Source: Halopiger xanaduensis SH-6
GTDB lineage: Archaea; Halobacteriota; Halobacteria; Halobacteriales; Natrialbaceae
Assembly (NCBI RefSeq): GCF_000217715.1
Contig: NC_015667.1
Coordinates: 62,001 to 126,000, forward strand
Direction of reading: 5' to 3'
DNA: 64,000 bases
Both the position numbers and the translations under genes were made by a program. The notes beneath the pieces were generated by a model. It was not told the origin of the DNA. It did not search any database and saw nothing but the letters and a program-made list of their open reading frames with translations. How positions within the stretch are numbered: the stretch's first letter is position 1; each line of letters begins with the position of its first letter. Shown here piece by piece: positions 32,767-42,232 of this stretch.

Positions 32767-32793
32767 TCGCGAGCGAGAACGGCTCTCGCTCGC

Positions 32794-33234
32794 TCACCTA
32801 ACGATCGTTACCGGTACTCGTGCCCGTCGCGTCACGGTCTCCGCTACGCTCCCGAGCAGAATCCGCGCGACGCCGGAGCGACCGTGGCTGCCCATGACGA
32901 TGTGGTCGACGTCGTTCTCGTCGGCGTACTCGAGAATCGTCCTCGCGGGCGGCCCCGTCTCGACCGCGGTTTCGAGGACGGTCGTTTCGAGAATACCCGC
33001 GTCGTCGGCTCGCTCGCGCGCCCGCTCGCCGAGTTCTTGGCCGCGTTCGACGGCCCGTTCGTGGGCTCCCGCATCGTAGTAGCCGCCGCCTCCGTAATCG
33101 CTGTAGATCCCTTCCATCGGATCGACGACGTGTAACGTGGTGATCGTCTCGCCGTCGTAGTTCGAAACCGCGTGGTCGAACGCGGCCCACGATTGCGGCG
33201 AGCCGTCGAGCGGGACGAGTGCGTGCGTTGCCAT
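32794..33234 (-). CDS. Universal stress protein, single domain
   Basis: 146 residues with a full ATP motif (GSHGRSGVARILLGSVAE) and N-terminal HALVPLDGSPQS. A Gly/Tyr-rich insertion (GIYSDYGGGGYYDAG) after strand 2 is a local oddity that lengthens the loop near the nucleotide site. It converges with the SOUL gene (27 bp between stops). Expected to form ATP-bound dimers. Confidence 0.9.
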   Translation of the reverse strand: MATHALVPLDGSPQSWAAFDHAVSNYDGETITTLHVVDPMEGIYSDYGGGGYYDAGAHERAVERGQELGERARERADDAGILETTVLETAVETGPPARTILEYADENDVDHIVMGSHGRSGVARILLGSVAETVTRRARVPVTIVR

Positions 33235-33549
33235 ACTGGGAAGACGTCGCGAGCGTACAAGAAACTCGCCCGGGACGAGCAGTCCGATCAGTGTTCCCCG
33301 GTTCTCCTCCCGACGAACGACTTCTAGTCTCCTGTTCGCCGTGTGTTCTATTGGCTACGCTGTACCGACATCGCTCGAAAGTCGTTCCACGCTCTCTCCC
33401 CGTCTAACAGTGGGCGAAACCGACTCTCCCTCGAGGCTCGATCACCTCGAGGATAGAAGAAACGGACGGACAACTGAATCAGTACGAGAGCAGCACTAAT
33501 TTAGCCCGTCCGTGGCAGGTGGTAGTTGCTGACGGGGCGTTCGAGAAAG
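33235..33549. other. Intergenic stretch, nothing recognised
   Basis: About 315 bp between the single-domain Usp gene and the zinc-finger membrane protein gene. It holds only short shadow frames and no clear repeat or hairpin; the part beside 33234 should hold the Usp promoter. Confidence 0.3.
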
Positions 33550-34017
33550 CTAGTCCCGAGAAAGCTGAGGAACGGACTCCGGCGATGCCGCGACGAGCCA
33601 CCAGTCGATGTCCACCGACGAATGACTGCGTTCGACGTGTTCGCGCAGAAGTGCGCCCGTTTCGTAGTCGTCACCGCAGACGTCGCACCGATAATGGAGA
33701 TGTGCGGGTGAGAAGAGTCGATTGCGCCGTCCGTCCCCGTGAATTCGAGGCGGCAGCGTATCGTCGATCGGTTCTCCCCTCGAGAGACCGCGCCTGATGC
33801 GAAGCGCCAGTCGATCGAAGTGGAGGAACTTCGGATGATCCACGACGAGTTCCGAAAGGACGGCAAACGGAATCGCAATTAGTACGACGATACCGATCAC
33901 GTCAGGCGTGACCGCTGCGTCCGTCGCGATTACGACGGCGAGAACGTCCTCGGTGACGCCGAAAACGATACCGATAACGAAGAACTCGAGGAACCGCTTG
34001 AGTCGCTGAGTGTTCAT
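33550..34017 (-). CDS. Membrane protein with C-terminal C2H2 zinc finger
   Basis: 155 residues from ATG 34015-34017; the longer frame to 34242 runs through the divergent promoter. Two membrane helices lie at about 10-28 (LEFFVIGIVFGVTEDVLAVV) and 38-58 (GIVVLIAIPFAVLSELVVDH). A basic loop follows, and then CDVCGDDYETGALLREHVERSH, a C-x2-C-x12-H-x4-H finger. The finger is cytosolic if both ends are inside. Combining a two-span anchor with a zinc finger is unusual and suggests membrane-tethered RNA/DNA or protein binding. Confidence 0.7.
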   Translation of the reverse strand: MNTQRLKRFLEFFVIGIVFGVTEDVLAVVIATDAAVTPDVIGIVVLIAIPFAVLSELVVDHPKFLHFDRLALRIRRGLSRGEPIDDTLPPRIHGDGRRNRLFSPAHLHYRCDVCGDDYETGALLREHVERSHSSVDIDWWLVAASPESVPQLSRD

Positions 34018-34206
34018 ACGACGGCGTACGCTCCGGAACTGCGTGATTCTTTGGTGTTCGCTGACGCGTCCCTCGGTAGAGTTGGTACGGTGACAGTTCG
34101 TTTCTGATTCGCTCGAGCGCCGAATACCGGTACTCGTCGAAACGACAACTGAGACGACCGACGGGAGGGATTTATAGTGCTGAGCGGTGTGCGATCCTCG
34201 AGCGCT

Positions 34207-34668
34207 ATGAATTTCGATGAATTCACTGGCGAGGTTCAGCATCGACTCGAGCTACCGGGAACGGGCGAAACCGTTCGCGCGATCAGAGCCACGCTCATGA
34301 CGCTCGGCCAGCGGATTCCGGACGGCGCAGCCGAGGATCTCGCGGCCTCGCTGCCGATGGAGATTCGCTGGTACATGACCGGCGCCGTCGACGAACACGG
34401 CCAGCGATTCGACTGGCGGGAGTTCGTCTCGCGAGTGAGCGAAATCGAAGGGAACGACCCGTCCGAGGCTGCGTACCACGCCCGCGTCATCGTCGATCTC
34501 GTTCGGACACAGGTTCCACAGTCGGATTTCCGGCAACTACGCGATCAGCTCCCCGAAGACCGACGAGACGAGAACTGGGAGAAGCTGTTCGAAGTCGTCG
34601 ACGCCGGCGGCTGGGGCGATGCCCAAGAGGCACAGACGGGCGGCGGACCGCAACCCGAAAATGGCTGA
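34207..34668 (+). CDS. DUF2267-family protein (copy 1)
   Basis: 153 residues from ATG 34207; a TTTATA box lies about 35 bp upstream. The DUF2267 core is clear: MNFDEFTGEVQHRLELPGTG, RAIRATLMTLGQRIPDGAAE, LAASLPMEIRWYMTG and FVSRVSE. It has a Gly/Gln tail. The family is all-helical and of unknown function; it is often encoded beside CBS, Usp and nitroreductase genes in low-oxygen regulons. A second copy lies at 57043. Confidence 0.9.
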   Translation: MNFDEFTGEVQHRLELPGTGETVRAIRATLMTLGQRIPDGAAEDLAASLPMEIRWYMTGAVDEHGQRFDWREFVSRVSEIEGNDPSEAAYHARVIVDLVRTQVPQSDFRQLRDQLPEDRRDENWEKLFEVVDAGGWGDAQEAQTGGGPQPENG

Positions 34669-34780
34669 ACGCGGAACCGACCCGCGAGACGGTGATTACA
34701 CCGTCACGAGAGCGACCGATGAGTAGCACTAACTCAGCTGCTGGTGAAGAACGAAGACCGTGGGAGTCGAAGACGAAGCT

Positions 34781-35665
34781 ATGTACGACCGGATTCTGAT
34801 CGCCGTCGACGGAAGTGACGAGGCCGAGCTGGCTGCGAAACGCGGACTCGAGTTTGCCCGCGTCTTTAACGCGACCGTCGATATCGTGTACGTCGTCGAG
34901 CGGAAGGCACTTCGACTCGCGAGATCGGCCGACGAAAAGGCGCGACTCCGAGAACGCGGCGAAACGGTTCTCGAAGAAACCGAGAACCTCGCGGACGATA
35001 TCGACCGGCCCGTAACGACGAAACTGGCGGACGGGAAGCCTGCGATCCGGATCGCCGAGTACGCAGCCGAACGGGATGCGGGGCTGATCGTCGTTGGAAG
35101 ACAGGGACTGACAGGACTCGGAAAGCGACTCCTCGGCGGCGTCACGGAACAGCTCCTCCACCGAAGCGCTGTTCCCGTCTTCGTCGTCCCGAACGGTGCC
35201 CCGGATGCGCCGGTCGACTACTCCGATCTGCTCGTTCCGACGGACGGAAGCGAAATCGCTGCCGATTCCGCCCGACACGGCGTTGCGGTCGCACAGCGAT
35301 ACGATTCGGCAGTCCACGTGCTCAACGTCGTCGATCTGCAGGCTGCAGGAGGCCTCTTTAACGCAGGTGGCCTCGAGCGTAAATTCGTAAACAGACTCGA
35401 GACCAACGGTGAGGAGATCGTTGCGGACGTGGCAGCGGAGATCGGAGACGAAGTCTCGGACATTACGACGGCCGTCGTGCGGACGACGTCGGTCGACGGT
35501 GTCGCTGCTGGCATCCGCGAGTACGTCGACGATGCCGATATCGACATCGTCGTTATGGGGGCGCGCGGCCGGTCGAATCTAGGCCGCAGAGTTCTCGGCA
35601 GCGTCACTTCGTCGCTCCTCAGAACGGTCGACATCCCCGTATTGGTCGTGACGCGATCTTCGTGA
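34781..35665 (+). CDS. Tandem universal stress protein
   Basis: 294 residues from ATG 34781. Domain 1 (1-~140) starts MYDRILIAVDGSDEAE and has loop GRQGLTGLGKRLLGGVTEQ with GG instead of GS. Domain 2 (~150-290) starts DLLVPTDGSEIAADS and has the complete GARGRSNLGRRVLGSVTS. A 9-residue upstream extension from an earlier ATG is possible. It follows the DUF2267 gene by 112 bp in the same direction and may share its transcript. Confidence 0.9.
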   Translation: MYDRILIAVDGSDEAELAAKRGLEFARVFNATVDIVYVVERKALRLARSADEKARLRERGETVLEETENLADDIDRPVTTKLADGKPAIRIAEYAAERDAGLIVVGRQGLTGLGKRLLGGVTEQLLHRSAVPVFVVPNGAPDAPVDYSDLLVPTDGSEIAADSARHGVAVAQRYDSAVHVLNVVDLQAAGGLFNAGGLERKFVNRLETNGEEIVADVAAEIGDEVSDITTAVVRTTSVDGVAAGIREYVDDADIDIVVMGARGRSNLGRRVLGSVTSSLLRTVDIPVLVVTRSS

Positions 35666-35783
35666 CTCGATCGGTACGCTGTCTGAACTCGCGAGGTCCC
35701 TGTCAGTACCGACGGGCCAGCATCATCCGACGACGCCGATATCCCCGTGCCCCACAGCGACTCGAGTCGTCGAACGTTGCTAT

Positions 35784-36341
35784 TTATTCACCGGTGGCGA
35801 GATTGCCGAGAACGCGGTCGCCGAACGCGAGAACCAGTACTGCACCTACCAGATCGAAGACGAGGTCGAGAACGGTGTCTTTCTTCCCGTACGAGACGAG
35901 TACCGGTTCCACGCCGAGGCGTCTCCCCGCGGCGTGAACGGCGTATTCGACGATCTCCCAGAGGAGTCCGAGGCAGGCGACTACGGCGACCACGCGGGGC
36001 CGAGGATCGCGACCCCGACGCCGACTGCTCGCGAAGACGACGCCGGCGAGGATCGACGAGGAGTGCGTGTGCGTGAGGTGATCCCACCACCAGACGTCGT
36101 CGTACGGACCGAGCATTCCGATGGCGTGAGTGATCATCGCAACCTGCACGTAGACGCGCTGCCAGGGTCGAATATCGACGCCGTACGTCCGTTCGGCGAG
36201 GTCGGGCAGGTACGTTCCTATCGCCGCGACGATGGCGTTGACGACTGCACCCGGATCGCGTCGACGAACGCCGAGCGCGAACACTACGAGCAATGCACAC
36301 CGGATTCCGCGTTCCGCCTGACGTACGATCGATGGTTTCAT
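35784..36341 (-). CDS. DUF2238-like polytopic membrane protein
   Basis: 185 residues, about five membrane spans. The family signature region is WWWDHLTHTHSSSILAGVVF with its cluster of Trp, Asp and His, and LLWEIVEYAVHAAGRRLGV (Glu-Val-Glu) before YGKKDTVLDLVFDLVGAVL. The His/Asp/Glu residues within helices suggest metal or proton handling (inference). It converges with the tandem Usp gene. Confidence 0.75.
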   Translation of the reverse strand: MKPSIVRQAERGIRCALLVVFALGVRRRDPGAVVNAIVAAIGTYLPDLAERTYGVDIRPWQRVYVQVAMITHAIGMLGPYDDVWWWDHLTHTHSSSILAGVVFASSRRRGRDPRPRVVAVVACLGLLWEIVEYAVHAAGRRLGVEPVLVSYGKKDTVLDLVFDLVGAVLVLAFGDRVLGNLATGE

Positions 36342-36639
36342 CGTGTTAATTCGTAGTGACTAGGCGGAAGGTATAGGAATACCGGACTACGGTTCGATCG
36401 GACCGGTTCGGCCACCGACTGCGTCCGATTGCGCGAAGGTCGCGCGTCCGCTTGCCGTCGCTGCCGGAAATCGGCACGCCGGATCTTTCGGTCAGTATCC
36501 CCTGCCGCTCGAGTCGATCAGCGTCATGTCCTCCCGGATCGCCAATATCGAGCACCTCGAGCGCGGCCTGAACATCGGCGCGGCGATTTTCCTCCGTCAA
36601 GCCCCGGTGACTATTGATCTCCTCGATGAACGTCGGAGT

Positions 36640-37041
36640 ATGTACGATCGCATTCTCGTCCCGACCGACGGACGCGAGAGCACGGAGCGGGCGATCGACG
36701 AAGCGATCGCCCTTGCCGACGAGAACGAGGCGACGCTTCATACGCTGTACGTGGTCAATTCAGCCGCGATCGCCCCTGGAATCGAGTTTAGTGATCTCGA
36801 GGATATCGGTCAACGGGCGGTCGAACACGTTTGCACTCGCGCGGCAGACGCCGGCGTCGAGCACGTCGACGGGACCGTTACGCATGGTCTCCGGCACCGC
36901 TCGATACTGACGTACGCTCGGGACAACGATATCGATCTCATCGTCATCGGTCGGCATCGCGAATTCGACCATCTCGTTCGCGGGAGCGTGTCAAAGCGCG
37001 TCTCAGAGGAGGCGACGGTGCCGGTGTTGATCGTCGAGTGA
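36640..37041 (+). CDS. Universal stress protein, degenerate ATP loop
   Basis: 133 residues from ATG 36640; the longer upstream frame is not used because MYDRILVPTDGRES is the family start. The ATP loop reads GRHREFDHLVRGSVSK: the second Gly is lost and the spacing is one short, so nucleotide binding may be weak, as in the non-ATP UspA subclass. Shorter than the typical ~145 residues. Confidence 0.85.
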   Translation: MYDRILVPTDGRESTERAIDEAIALADENEATLHTLYVVNSAAIAPGIEFSDLEDIGQRAVEHVCTRAADAGVEHVDGTVTHGLRHRSILTYARDNDIDLIVIGRHREFDHLVRGSVSKRVSEEATVPVLIVE

Positions 37042-37144
37042 ACGACTTCCGTAACAACTGAAACTTTCGTCCGGATCACCTCCTTGCATTAGATAGGTAC
37101 CTAAACATCCGTGCTCGGGTCGGACTGCGACTGTGACCCGAGAT

Positions 37145-37618
37145 ATGAACATATCGCGACGCCGGATTCTCAAGCTGACGGGGGCTGTGACCTCGACGGC
37201 GTTCGTCGCCGGCTGTAGCGGTAATGGCGGTAACGGCGACGGTAACGACAGCGGTAACGGCGGCGATGGCGGTGGCGGTGACGGCGTCGAGATCGAGCCC
37301 GGGACACAGATCGAATTCGACGGACAGACGCCCGGATGGCTCGGCCTCGCGCCCGACTCGATCGCGGACGAGGAGAATCCGATGCTCGTCCTTCAGGAGG
37401 GTGAAACGTATGAGATGGGCTGGACCCAGGGCGACGGCGCCCAACACAATATCGAAATTCGCAACGAGAACGACGAGGTAGTCGATGACCTCCAGACGGA
37501 GGTCGTTACCGAACCCGAAGAGCAGTGGCTCGAGTTCGAGGCGAGCAGCGAGATGGTCACGTACATCTGTGAAGTCCATCCGACGACGATGATCGGTGAT
37601 ATTCAGGTCGAATCCTGA
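37145..37618 (+). CDS. Halocyanin-like cupredoxin, Tat lipoprotein
   Basis: 157 residues from ATG 37145. Tat signal SRRRILKLTG, lipobox FVAGC (Cys23), then a long Gly/Asn/Asp linker (~25-48). The cupredoxin domain has type-1 copper ligands His in GAQHNIEI and Cys, His, Met in YICEVHPTTMIG. It would carry electrons at the outer face of the membrane. No oxidase gene is adjacent, so its partner is elsewhere. The extreme Gly/Asn linker is of the usual haloarchaeal type. Confidence 0.92.
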   Translation: MNISRRRILKLTGAVTSTAFVAGCSGNGGNGDGNDSGNGGDGGGGDGVEIEPGTQIEFDGQTPGWLGLAPDSIADEENPMLVLQEGETYEMGWTQGDGAQHNIEIRNENDEVVDDLQTEVVTEPEEQWLEFEASSEMVTYICEVHPTTMIGDIQVES

Positions 37619-37818
37619 CGCATCGACATCGAGCTCAGATAGCTTTTCAAAACTAGTCAGTCGACGGAAGGCGTCTCGTACAGTTCGAAATACAGTCTCT
37701 GATAGGATCGAAATACTGGTAGCCGGTCGAAAAAATACCCTCTGGTAAGAATACTGATTGAGACTGACAATCAGTGAGCGGACCCGCTACTTATCACCTA
37801 TCGGGTGGTCCGTTTGAC

Positions 37819-39189
37819 GGAATGTCTCGACCGACCTTCGGCTACGTAACCCCTGAGAACGGACCGTTGTTCACTGACCTTTACGAACTGCGGATGATGC
37901 AGGCCTATGTCAATCAGAACCACAACCCGCGGGCGACGTTCAGCCTCTTCGTCCGAGACTTACCCCCGAACCGCGGCTACATGGTGGCTGCTGGCCTAGA
38001 ACAGGTCCTTCACTACATCGACACCCTCTCGTTTGGCGACCGTGCCCTCGAGTACCTGACCGAACAGGGATTCGACGACGCGTTTCTCGAGCGACTATCG
38101 GACTTCGAGTTCACCGGCGACGTGCGCGCGCTGCCTGAGGGGATGCCCGCGTTTGCAAACGAGCCGCTCCTCGAGGTGACCGCCCCGATCTTTCAGGCAC
38201 AGCTGTTCGAGACGGCGCTGATCAACCAGATCGGGTACCAGTCCCTGATCGCGACGAAGGCGAGCCGAATGCGGGACGTGATCGATCGCGAGGGGGACAG
38301 ACAGCAACTCGTCGATTTCGGCTCGCGACGGGCACACGGCACGGACGCCGGAATGAAGTCCGCACGGGCGGCGTACGTCGGCGGGTTCGACGGCACATCG
38401 AACGTCGCCGCCGGCGAAGCGTTCGACATTCCCGTGTTCGGGACGATGGCTCACTCGTGGGTCCAGAGTTTCGATCGCGAGCGCGACTCGTTTCGGACGT
38501 TTGCCGACGAGTACGGCGACGAGAGTGTATTCCTGATCGACACCTACGACACCGTCAGGGGGGCGAAGATTGCAAGCGAAATCGTCGATGAGGCGGACGT
38601 TGACCTGCGAGGCGTCCGGCTGGATTCCGGTGATCTGGCTGCGCTGTCGAAGGAAGTCGACGACGTCATCCCCAACGTCGACCAATTTATTTCCTCGGGT
38701 ATCGACGAGTACGCGATCCGCGAGTTCCTTAAGCGCGGCGGGATCGGGTCCGGATTCGGCCCGGGAACCGCGTTAGTGACGAGCACGGACGCGCCGAAAG
38801 TCGAGGGTGTCTACAAGCTCGTGGCCGTCGAACGGGACGAGGAGATGCAACCGACCATGAAGCTCTCGACGGGAAAGGTAACCTATCCGGGTGCCAAAAC
38901 CGTCCGCCGGACCGAGTCCAACGGACAATACGTGGGCGATATCATCGGCCTTCAGAAAGAACAACTCCCCGGCACGGAGCAACTCGTCACAGTGATTGAG
39001 GACGGAGAGCGCGTCTACGAGATTCCGGATCTCGAGGCCATCCGACGGACGGCGCGAGAAGAGCGACGAAAACTTCCGGAACCGAACCGACGGATCGAGG
39101 ATCCCGAGCCGTACGACGTCCAGATTAGTGACGGTCTGCAACGGGAAACCGACGAACTGAAACGGACGCTCGAGTCGCGGCTCGACTAG
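37819..39189 (+). CDS. pncB: Nicotinate phosphoribosyltransferase
   Basis: 456 residues from ATG 37819 (a GTG 45 bp upstream would add 15 residues). Signatures: GPLFTDLYELRMMQAY, DFGSRRAHGTDAG, GTMAHSWVQSF with the phospho-His region, FLIDTYDTVRGAKIA, and PRPP/phosphate-binding GVRLDSGDL. It makes nicotinate mononucleotide from nicotinate and PRPP for NAD salvage. Length fits the family. It stands alone with 200 bp ahead of it; NAD recovery would fit a cell leaving dormancy (inference). Confidence 0.93.
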   Translation, partial: GMSRPTFGYVTPENGPLFTDLYELRMMQAYVNQNHNPRATFSLFVRDLPPNRGYMVAAGLEQVLHYIDTLSFGDRALEYLTEQGFDDAFLERLSDFEFTGDVRALPEGMPAFANEPLLEVTAPIFQAQLFETALINQIGYQSLIATKASRMRDVIDREGDRQQLVDFGSRRAHGTDAGMKSARAAYVGGFDGTSNVAAGEAFDIPVFGTMAHSWVQSFDRERDSFRTFADEYGDESVFLIDTYDTVRGAKIASEIVDEADVDLRGVRLDSGDLAALSKEVDDVIPNVDQFISSGIDEYAIREFLKRGGIGSGFGPGTALVTSTDAPKVEGVYKLVAVERDEEMQPTMKLSTGKVTYPGAKTVRRTESNGQYVGDIIGLQKEQLPGTEQLVTVIEDGERVYEIPDLEAIRRTAREERRKLPEPNRRIEDPEPYDVQISDGLQRETDELKRTLESRLD

Positions 39190-39192
39190 TCG

Positions 39193-39630
39193 TCATCGAA
39201 TGACGGTTACGGGGACCGGCGCTCGGCGGACGACCGTCTCGGTCACACTTCCGTACAGCGGCCGCTCGGCGTTGAGCCGCCCGTGAGATCCCATGACGAT
39301 GTGATCGATGTCTTTGTCGACGGTGTACTCGATGATGAGCCGTTTCGGATCGCCGATGTCCGATTCGGTCGCAACCGACCGATCGTAGTCCGTAGCGACT
39401 TCAGCTACGTCGTCGAAGATGCGATCCGTTGCCACAGCGACGGCCTGGTCCCACGCGTCCGTGCCGATCATCGGTTCGTACGTCGAGTCGACGCCGACGG
39501 CGTCGGGGGTGAACGGATCGACCGCGTGGTACGCCGTAATCTCCGCGTCGGGAAACTCGCGGAGCGCGTGCCGGAAGGCACGCGATGACAGTGGCGATCC
39601 GTCGACCGGAACCAGAACCGTTTGGACCAT
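39193..39630 (-). CDS. Universal stress protein, single domain
   Basis: 145 residues from ATG 39628-39630. Starts VQTVLVPVDGSPLSSRA and has the complete loop GSHGRLNAERPLYGSVTE. Its relation to the copy at 32794 is close (DIDHIVMGSHGR versus DVDHIVMGSHGR), so one may be a duplicate of the other. Stops three bases from the NAPRTase gene, facing it. Confidence 0.9.
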   Translation of the reverse strand: MVQTVLVPVDGSPLSSRAFRHALREFPDAEITAYHAVDPFTPDAVGVDSTYEPMIGTDAWDQAVAVATDRIFDDVAEVATDYDRSVATESDIGDPKRLIIEYTVDKDIDHIVMGSHGRLNAERPLYGSVTETVVRRAPVPVTVIR

Positions 39631-39886
39631 ACATGAGGTTTGGGCTCGACGATGATAGCGTCGCGGGTGGACAACTGTGTTCCGTTGACCAGTATTGTCG
39701 TATCTCTTGAGCGGCTCGCGATTACGGCGACAACGAGGCAACCTGTCCCCAATAACTGCTCGAAAGTTATCGAGAGTCGTATGCCCGCCAGTCCGCTATT
39801 CTATTTGTTTACCGTACTGTTTGGCGGTGTGATAGAAGTGGCAATGAATTAACTATTCGTGTCGCGTAGCTCCGTTTGAGGTATCC

Positions 39887-40306
39887 ATGCCAATCGAAGA
39901 TCTCTCACGGAGCGACGTCGTAATGGCCGAACCGGACGCGTCAGTCGGCGACCTCGCGGCGAAGATGGACGACGAAAACGTCGGCAGCGTCGTGATCACC
40001 GAGGACGGAAGCCCGGTCGGCATCGTCACCGATCGTGATCTGACCGTGCGGGTGCTCGCCGAGGAAACCGATCCGATCGACCAAACCGCCGCAGACGTGA
40101 TGACCGAGGATCCCGAGACGCTCGAGGCGGACGCCGGATTCTACCAGGCGACGAATCTGATGGCCGACCACGGTATCCGCCGGATCCCCATCTGCGAGGG
40201 CGACGACCTCGTCGGGATCATTACCGCCGACGATTTGACGGAACTCATCGCCGACGAAGAACAGCAACTCGCGGACGTCATCCGCGCGCAGCGGCCGGAG
40301 TATTGA
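39887..40306 (+). CDS. Two-CBS-domain protein
   Basis: 139 residues made of two CBS motifs: DENVGSVVITEDGSPVGIVTDRDL and MADHGIRRIPICEGDDLVGI plus ITADDL. Such pairs form a Bateman module that binds AMP, ATP or SAM. The size and plan match the stand-alone hypoxic-response type CBS protein known from mycobacteria (HRP1-like). Seen next to Usp and DUF2267 genes, it supports an energy-sensing role; the actual ligand is unknown. Confidence 0.92.
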   Translation: MPIEDLSRSDVVMAEPDASVGDLAAKMDDENVGSVVITEDGSPVGIVTDRDLTVRVLAEETDPIDQTAADVMTEDPETLEADAGFYQATNLMADHGIRRIPICEGDDLVGIITADDLTELIADEEQQLADVIRAQRPEY

Positions 40307-40355
40307 ACGGTCCAAGCGACTTTGCACGGCGTTGTCCTCGCGGCTACACCGTCGA

Positions 40356-40961
40356 TCAGACGTCGCGGTACCGCTCGGGGACGTACGGACGCAGCGGAGA
40401 CGGGACCGCCCGGGCGAATCGTTCGGCGACGGTCGCCAGCGGTTTTCGCAATAGGACGTAGACGGCCGACACCGCGAGGAGCACGAGCACGACGACGGCT
40501 ACTGGTCCGTCAGCCGCGACGACGAGCGGCGCTGCTGCGACTCCCGCTAGACCGAGGTCCTCGGGGGCGCCGTCGTAACGCACCCAGCGGCGCGGACGAA
40601 TCCAACGGTCGTGGTAGTGGCTGTAGACCGCCCGCTCGGAGCCCGCCAGCCACGGGCGTAACTCGAGGCCGCCCCCGACGGCGTCGGTCGCGGCGTGTGC
40701 CGCCGCTGCGGCGAGACCGACGGCGAGCACGATGGTCGCCGTCGACGGGACGAAAACTGCCAGTCCAACTGCGGGGACCGTTGCAAGAGCGGCGTACACG
40801 GGGTAGTGGAGCGTTTTTCGGTGGCCGACGTAGAGATCAAGGTCGGGGGCGAGTCCGCCGACGAGCCCGGCGAGGAACGCGGCTGGGGCGAACTCCGGGG
40901 CGGTCGCGAGGACTGGGAGCGCGAGTACCATTCCCCAGAGCGCGTGGGTCGTTGCCATCAT
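40356..40961 (-). CDS. YdjM/DUF457-type membrane metal-dependent hydrolase-like protein
   Basis: 201 residues, several membrane helices. The DUF457 pattern is MATTHALWGMVLALPVLA at the start, GGLAPDLDLYVGHRKTLHYPVY and AAAAHAATDAVGGGLELRPW. The His/Asp residues lie on the membrane face, as in the LexA-induced YdjM family. Enzyme activity has not been shown for most members. Confidence 0.82.
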   Translation of the reverse strand: MMATTHALWGMVLALPVLATAPEFAPAAFLAGLVGGLAPDLDLYVGHRKTLHYPVYAALATVPAVGLAVFVPSTATIVLAVGLAAAAAHAATDAVGGGLELRPWLAGSERAVYSHYHDRWIRPRRWVRYDGAPEDLGLAGVAAAPLVVAADGPVAVVVLVLLAVSAVYVLLRKPLATVAERFARAVPSPLRPYVPERYRDV

Positions 40962-41040
40962 TGTGACCTCTCGTAGTGGACAGAAGTCTATATGCGTTTC
41001 TCATATTAGGGTTGATATGTGTCTCGCGCTCGATGCCGCG

Positions 41041-41532
41041 TTACTTCGACTGATCCCGACTCGAGCGCTGGGCGAACGTCGGCGGAGCGATCGCGTGTCG
41101 AATGCCCGTCCACTCGTCGACGGTCAGTTCGTAGATCCGAGTCGACTCCGCCTCGCTCGCGGTCTCGAGGAGTTCTGGTCGCCAGATCGGGGTCTGCGCG
41201 TCGGTGATCGCGGATCGCTCGTCGTCGGAAAGCCGGCGTAACGAGCCCGTCGCGAGGACGCTTCGCCAGTGGAACATCGTCTCGGCGCTGTAGACGAGGA
41301 AACTGGCGGTATCCGCCCGGTCCGATAGCGTCGCTTTGCGACTCTCCGCCCCGACGACGTAGACGAAGTACAGCGTCGATCCGCCGTCGTAGCCGTACGA
41401 GAGCGGAATCAGATACGGCGTCCCCTCCGTCGGTAACCCGAGAACGCCCAAACTCTGCGTCTTTAGAAATACCTCGATTTCGTCGTCCGTCATTCGCTCC
41501 ATGCCGTAGTCGGTGAGTTCGTCGATCGTCAT
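41041..41532 (-). CDS. Pyridoxamine 5'-phosphate oxidase-like flavin-binding protein
   Basis: 163 residues from ATG 41530-41532; the frame upstream to 41850 crosses the neighbouring divergent gene. PNPOx split-barrel signs are SLGVLGLPTEGTPYLIPLSY, GYDGGSTLYFVYVVGAESRK, TASFLVYSAETMFHWRSVLATGSL. FMN or F420 could bind. It is divergent to a second PNPOx-like gene 164 bp away, and a third copy at 62682 is broken. Confidence 0.87.
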   Translation of the reverse strand: MTIDELTDYGMERMTDDEIEVFLKTQSLGVLGLPTEGTPYLIPLSYGYDGGSTLYFVYVVGAESRKATLSDRADTASFLVYSAETMFHWRSVLATGSLRRLSDDERSAITDAQTPIWRPELLETASEAESTRIYELTVDEWTGIRHAIAPPTFAQRSSRDQSK

Positions 41533-41696
41533 CCGTACCCTGTGGTACGAGACCAACACACAAAGTTCATCGCCTGAGACCGATCCGTCCGTTACTCGCT
41601 CGAGCGTCGTCCACGGCTGGAGACGGCCTCGAAAGTTGCCACTCCGAGAGAATATTCCCCGCTGATTTTTCGTTGTGGTGCGTGTAGCAGTACGGG

Positions 41697-42140
41697 ATGA
41701 CGGGACTTCGCTGGACGAACCTGACCGAAGCCGAACGGAACGACCTGCTCGGAACCGGCGGGACTGGCGTTCTCTCTTTCTCGACCGAATCGGACGAACC
41801 GCCGGCGTCGATCCCCGTTTCGTACGGGTATTACGATGCTGATGCGGCATTTTACTTCCGGCTCTCGTTTCCGCCAGGGACCCGCAAGGACGACGTCATC
41901 GCGAATCCGGTATCGTTCGTTACGTACGCTGAAACGGACGATGGCTGGCGTAGCGTCGTCGCGACCGGCACCCTCGAAGAGTTAGCCGACGCACATCCGG
42001 ACTCGGTCGTCGTCCAGGGGATGTGGGCGGTCCGGATTCCCACGGTCGACATTTTCGAGCGGCCGCGGGACGAAATCGAGTTTCACGACTTTCGACTCGA
42101 TCCCGACACACTGACGGGCCGAAAGAGTGTCCCGGAGTGA
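41697..42140 (+). CDS. Pyridoxamine 5'-phosphate oxidase-like protein (second copy)
   Basis: 147 residues with the same split barrel: GTGGTGVLSFSTESDEPPAS, YYDADAAFYFRLSFPPGTRK, PVSFVTYAETDDGWRSVVATG. Sequence is distant from its divergent neighbour, so this is not a recent duplication. Function unknown; small flavin/F420 reductases of this fold act on quinones or oxidised coenzymes. Confidence 0.87.
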   Translation: MTGLRWTNLTEAERNDLLGTGGTGVLSFSTESDEPPASIPVSYGYYDADAAFYFRLSFPPGTRKDDVIANPVSFVTYAETDDGWRSVVATGTLEELADAHPDSVVVQGMWAVRIPTVDIFERPRDEIEFHDFRLDPDTLTGRKSVPE

Positions 42141-42232
42141 GCGACGGTAATCGAGTGCGACCGTCACGGCGACACTTCGATCGCCTTCCTACTGGTCAAC
42201 TATTATTCGTCACTCTGTCGTAGGATGAGGGC

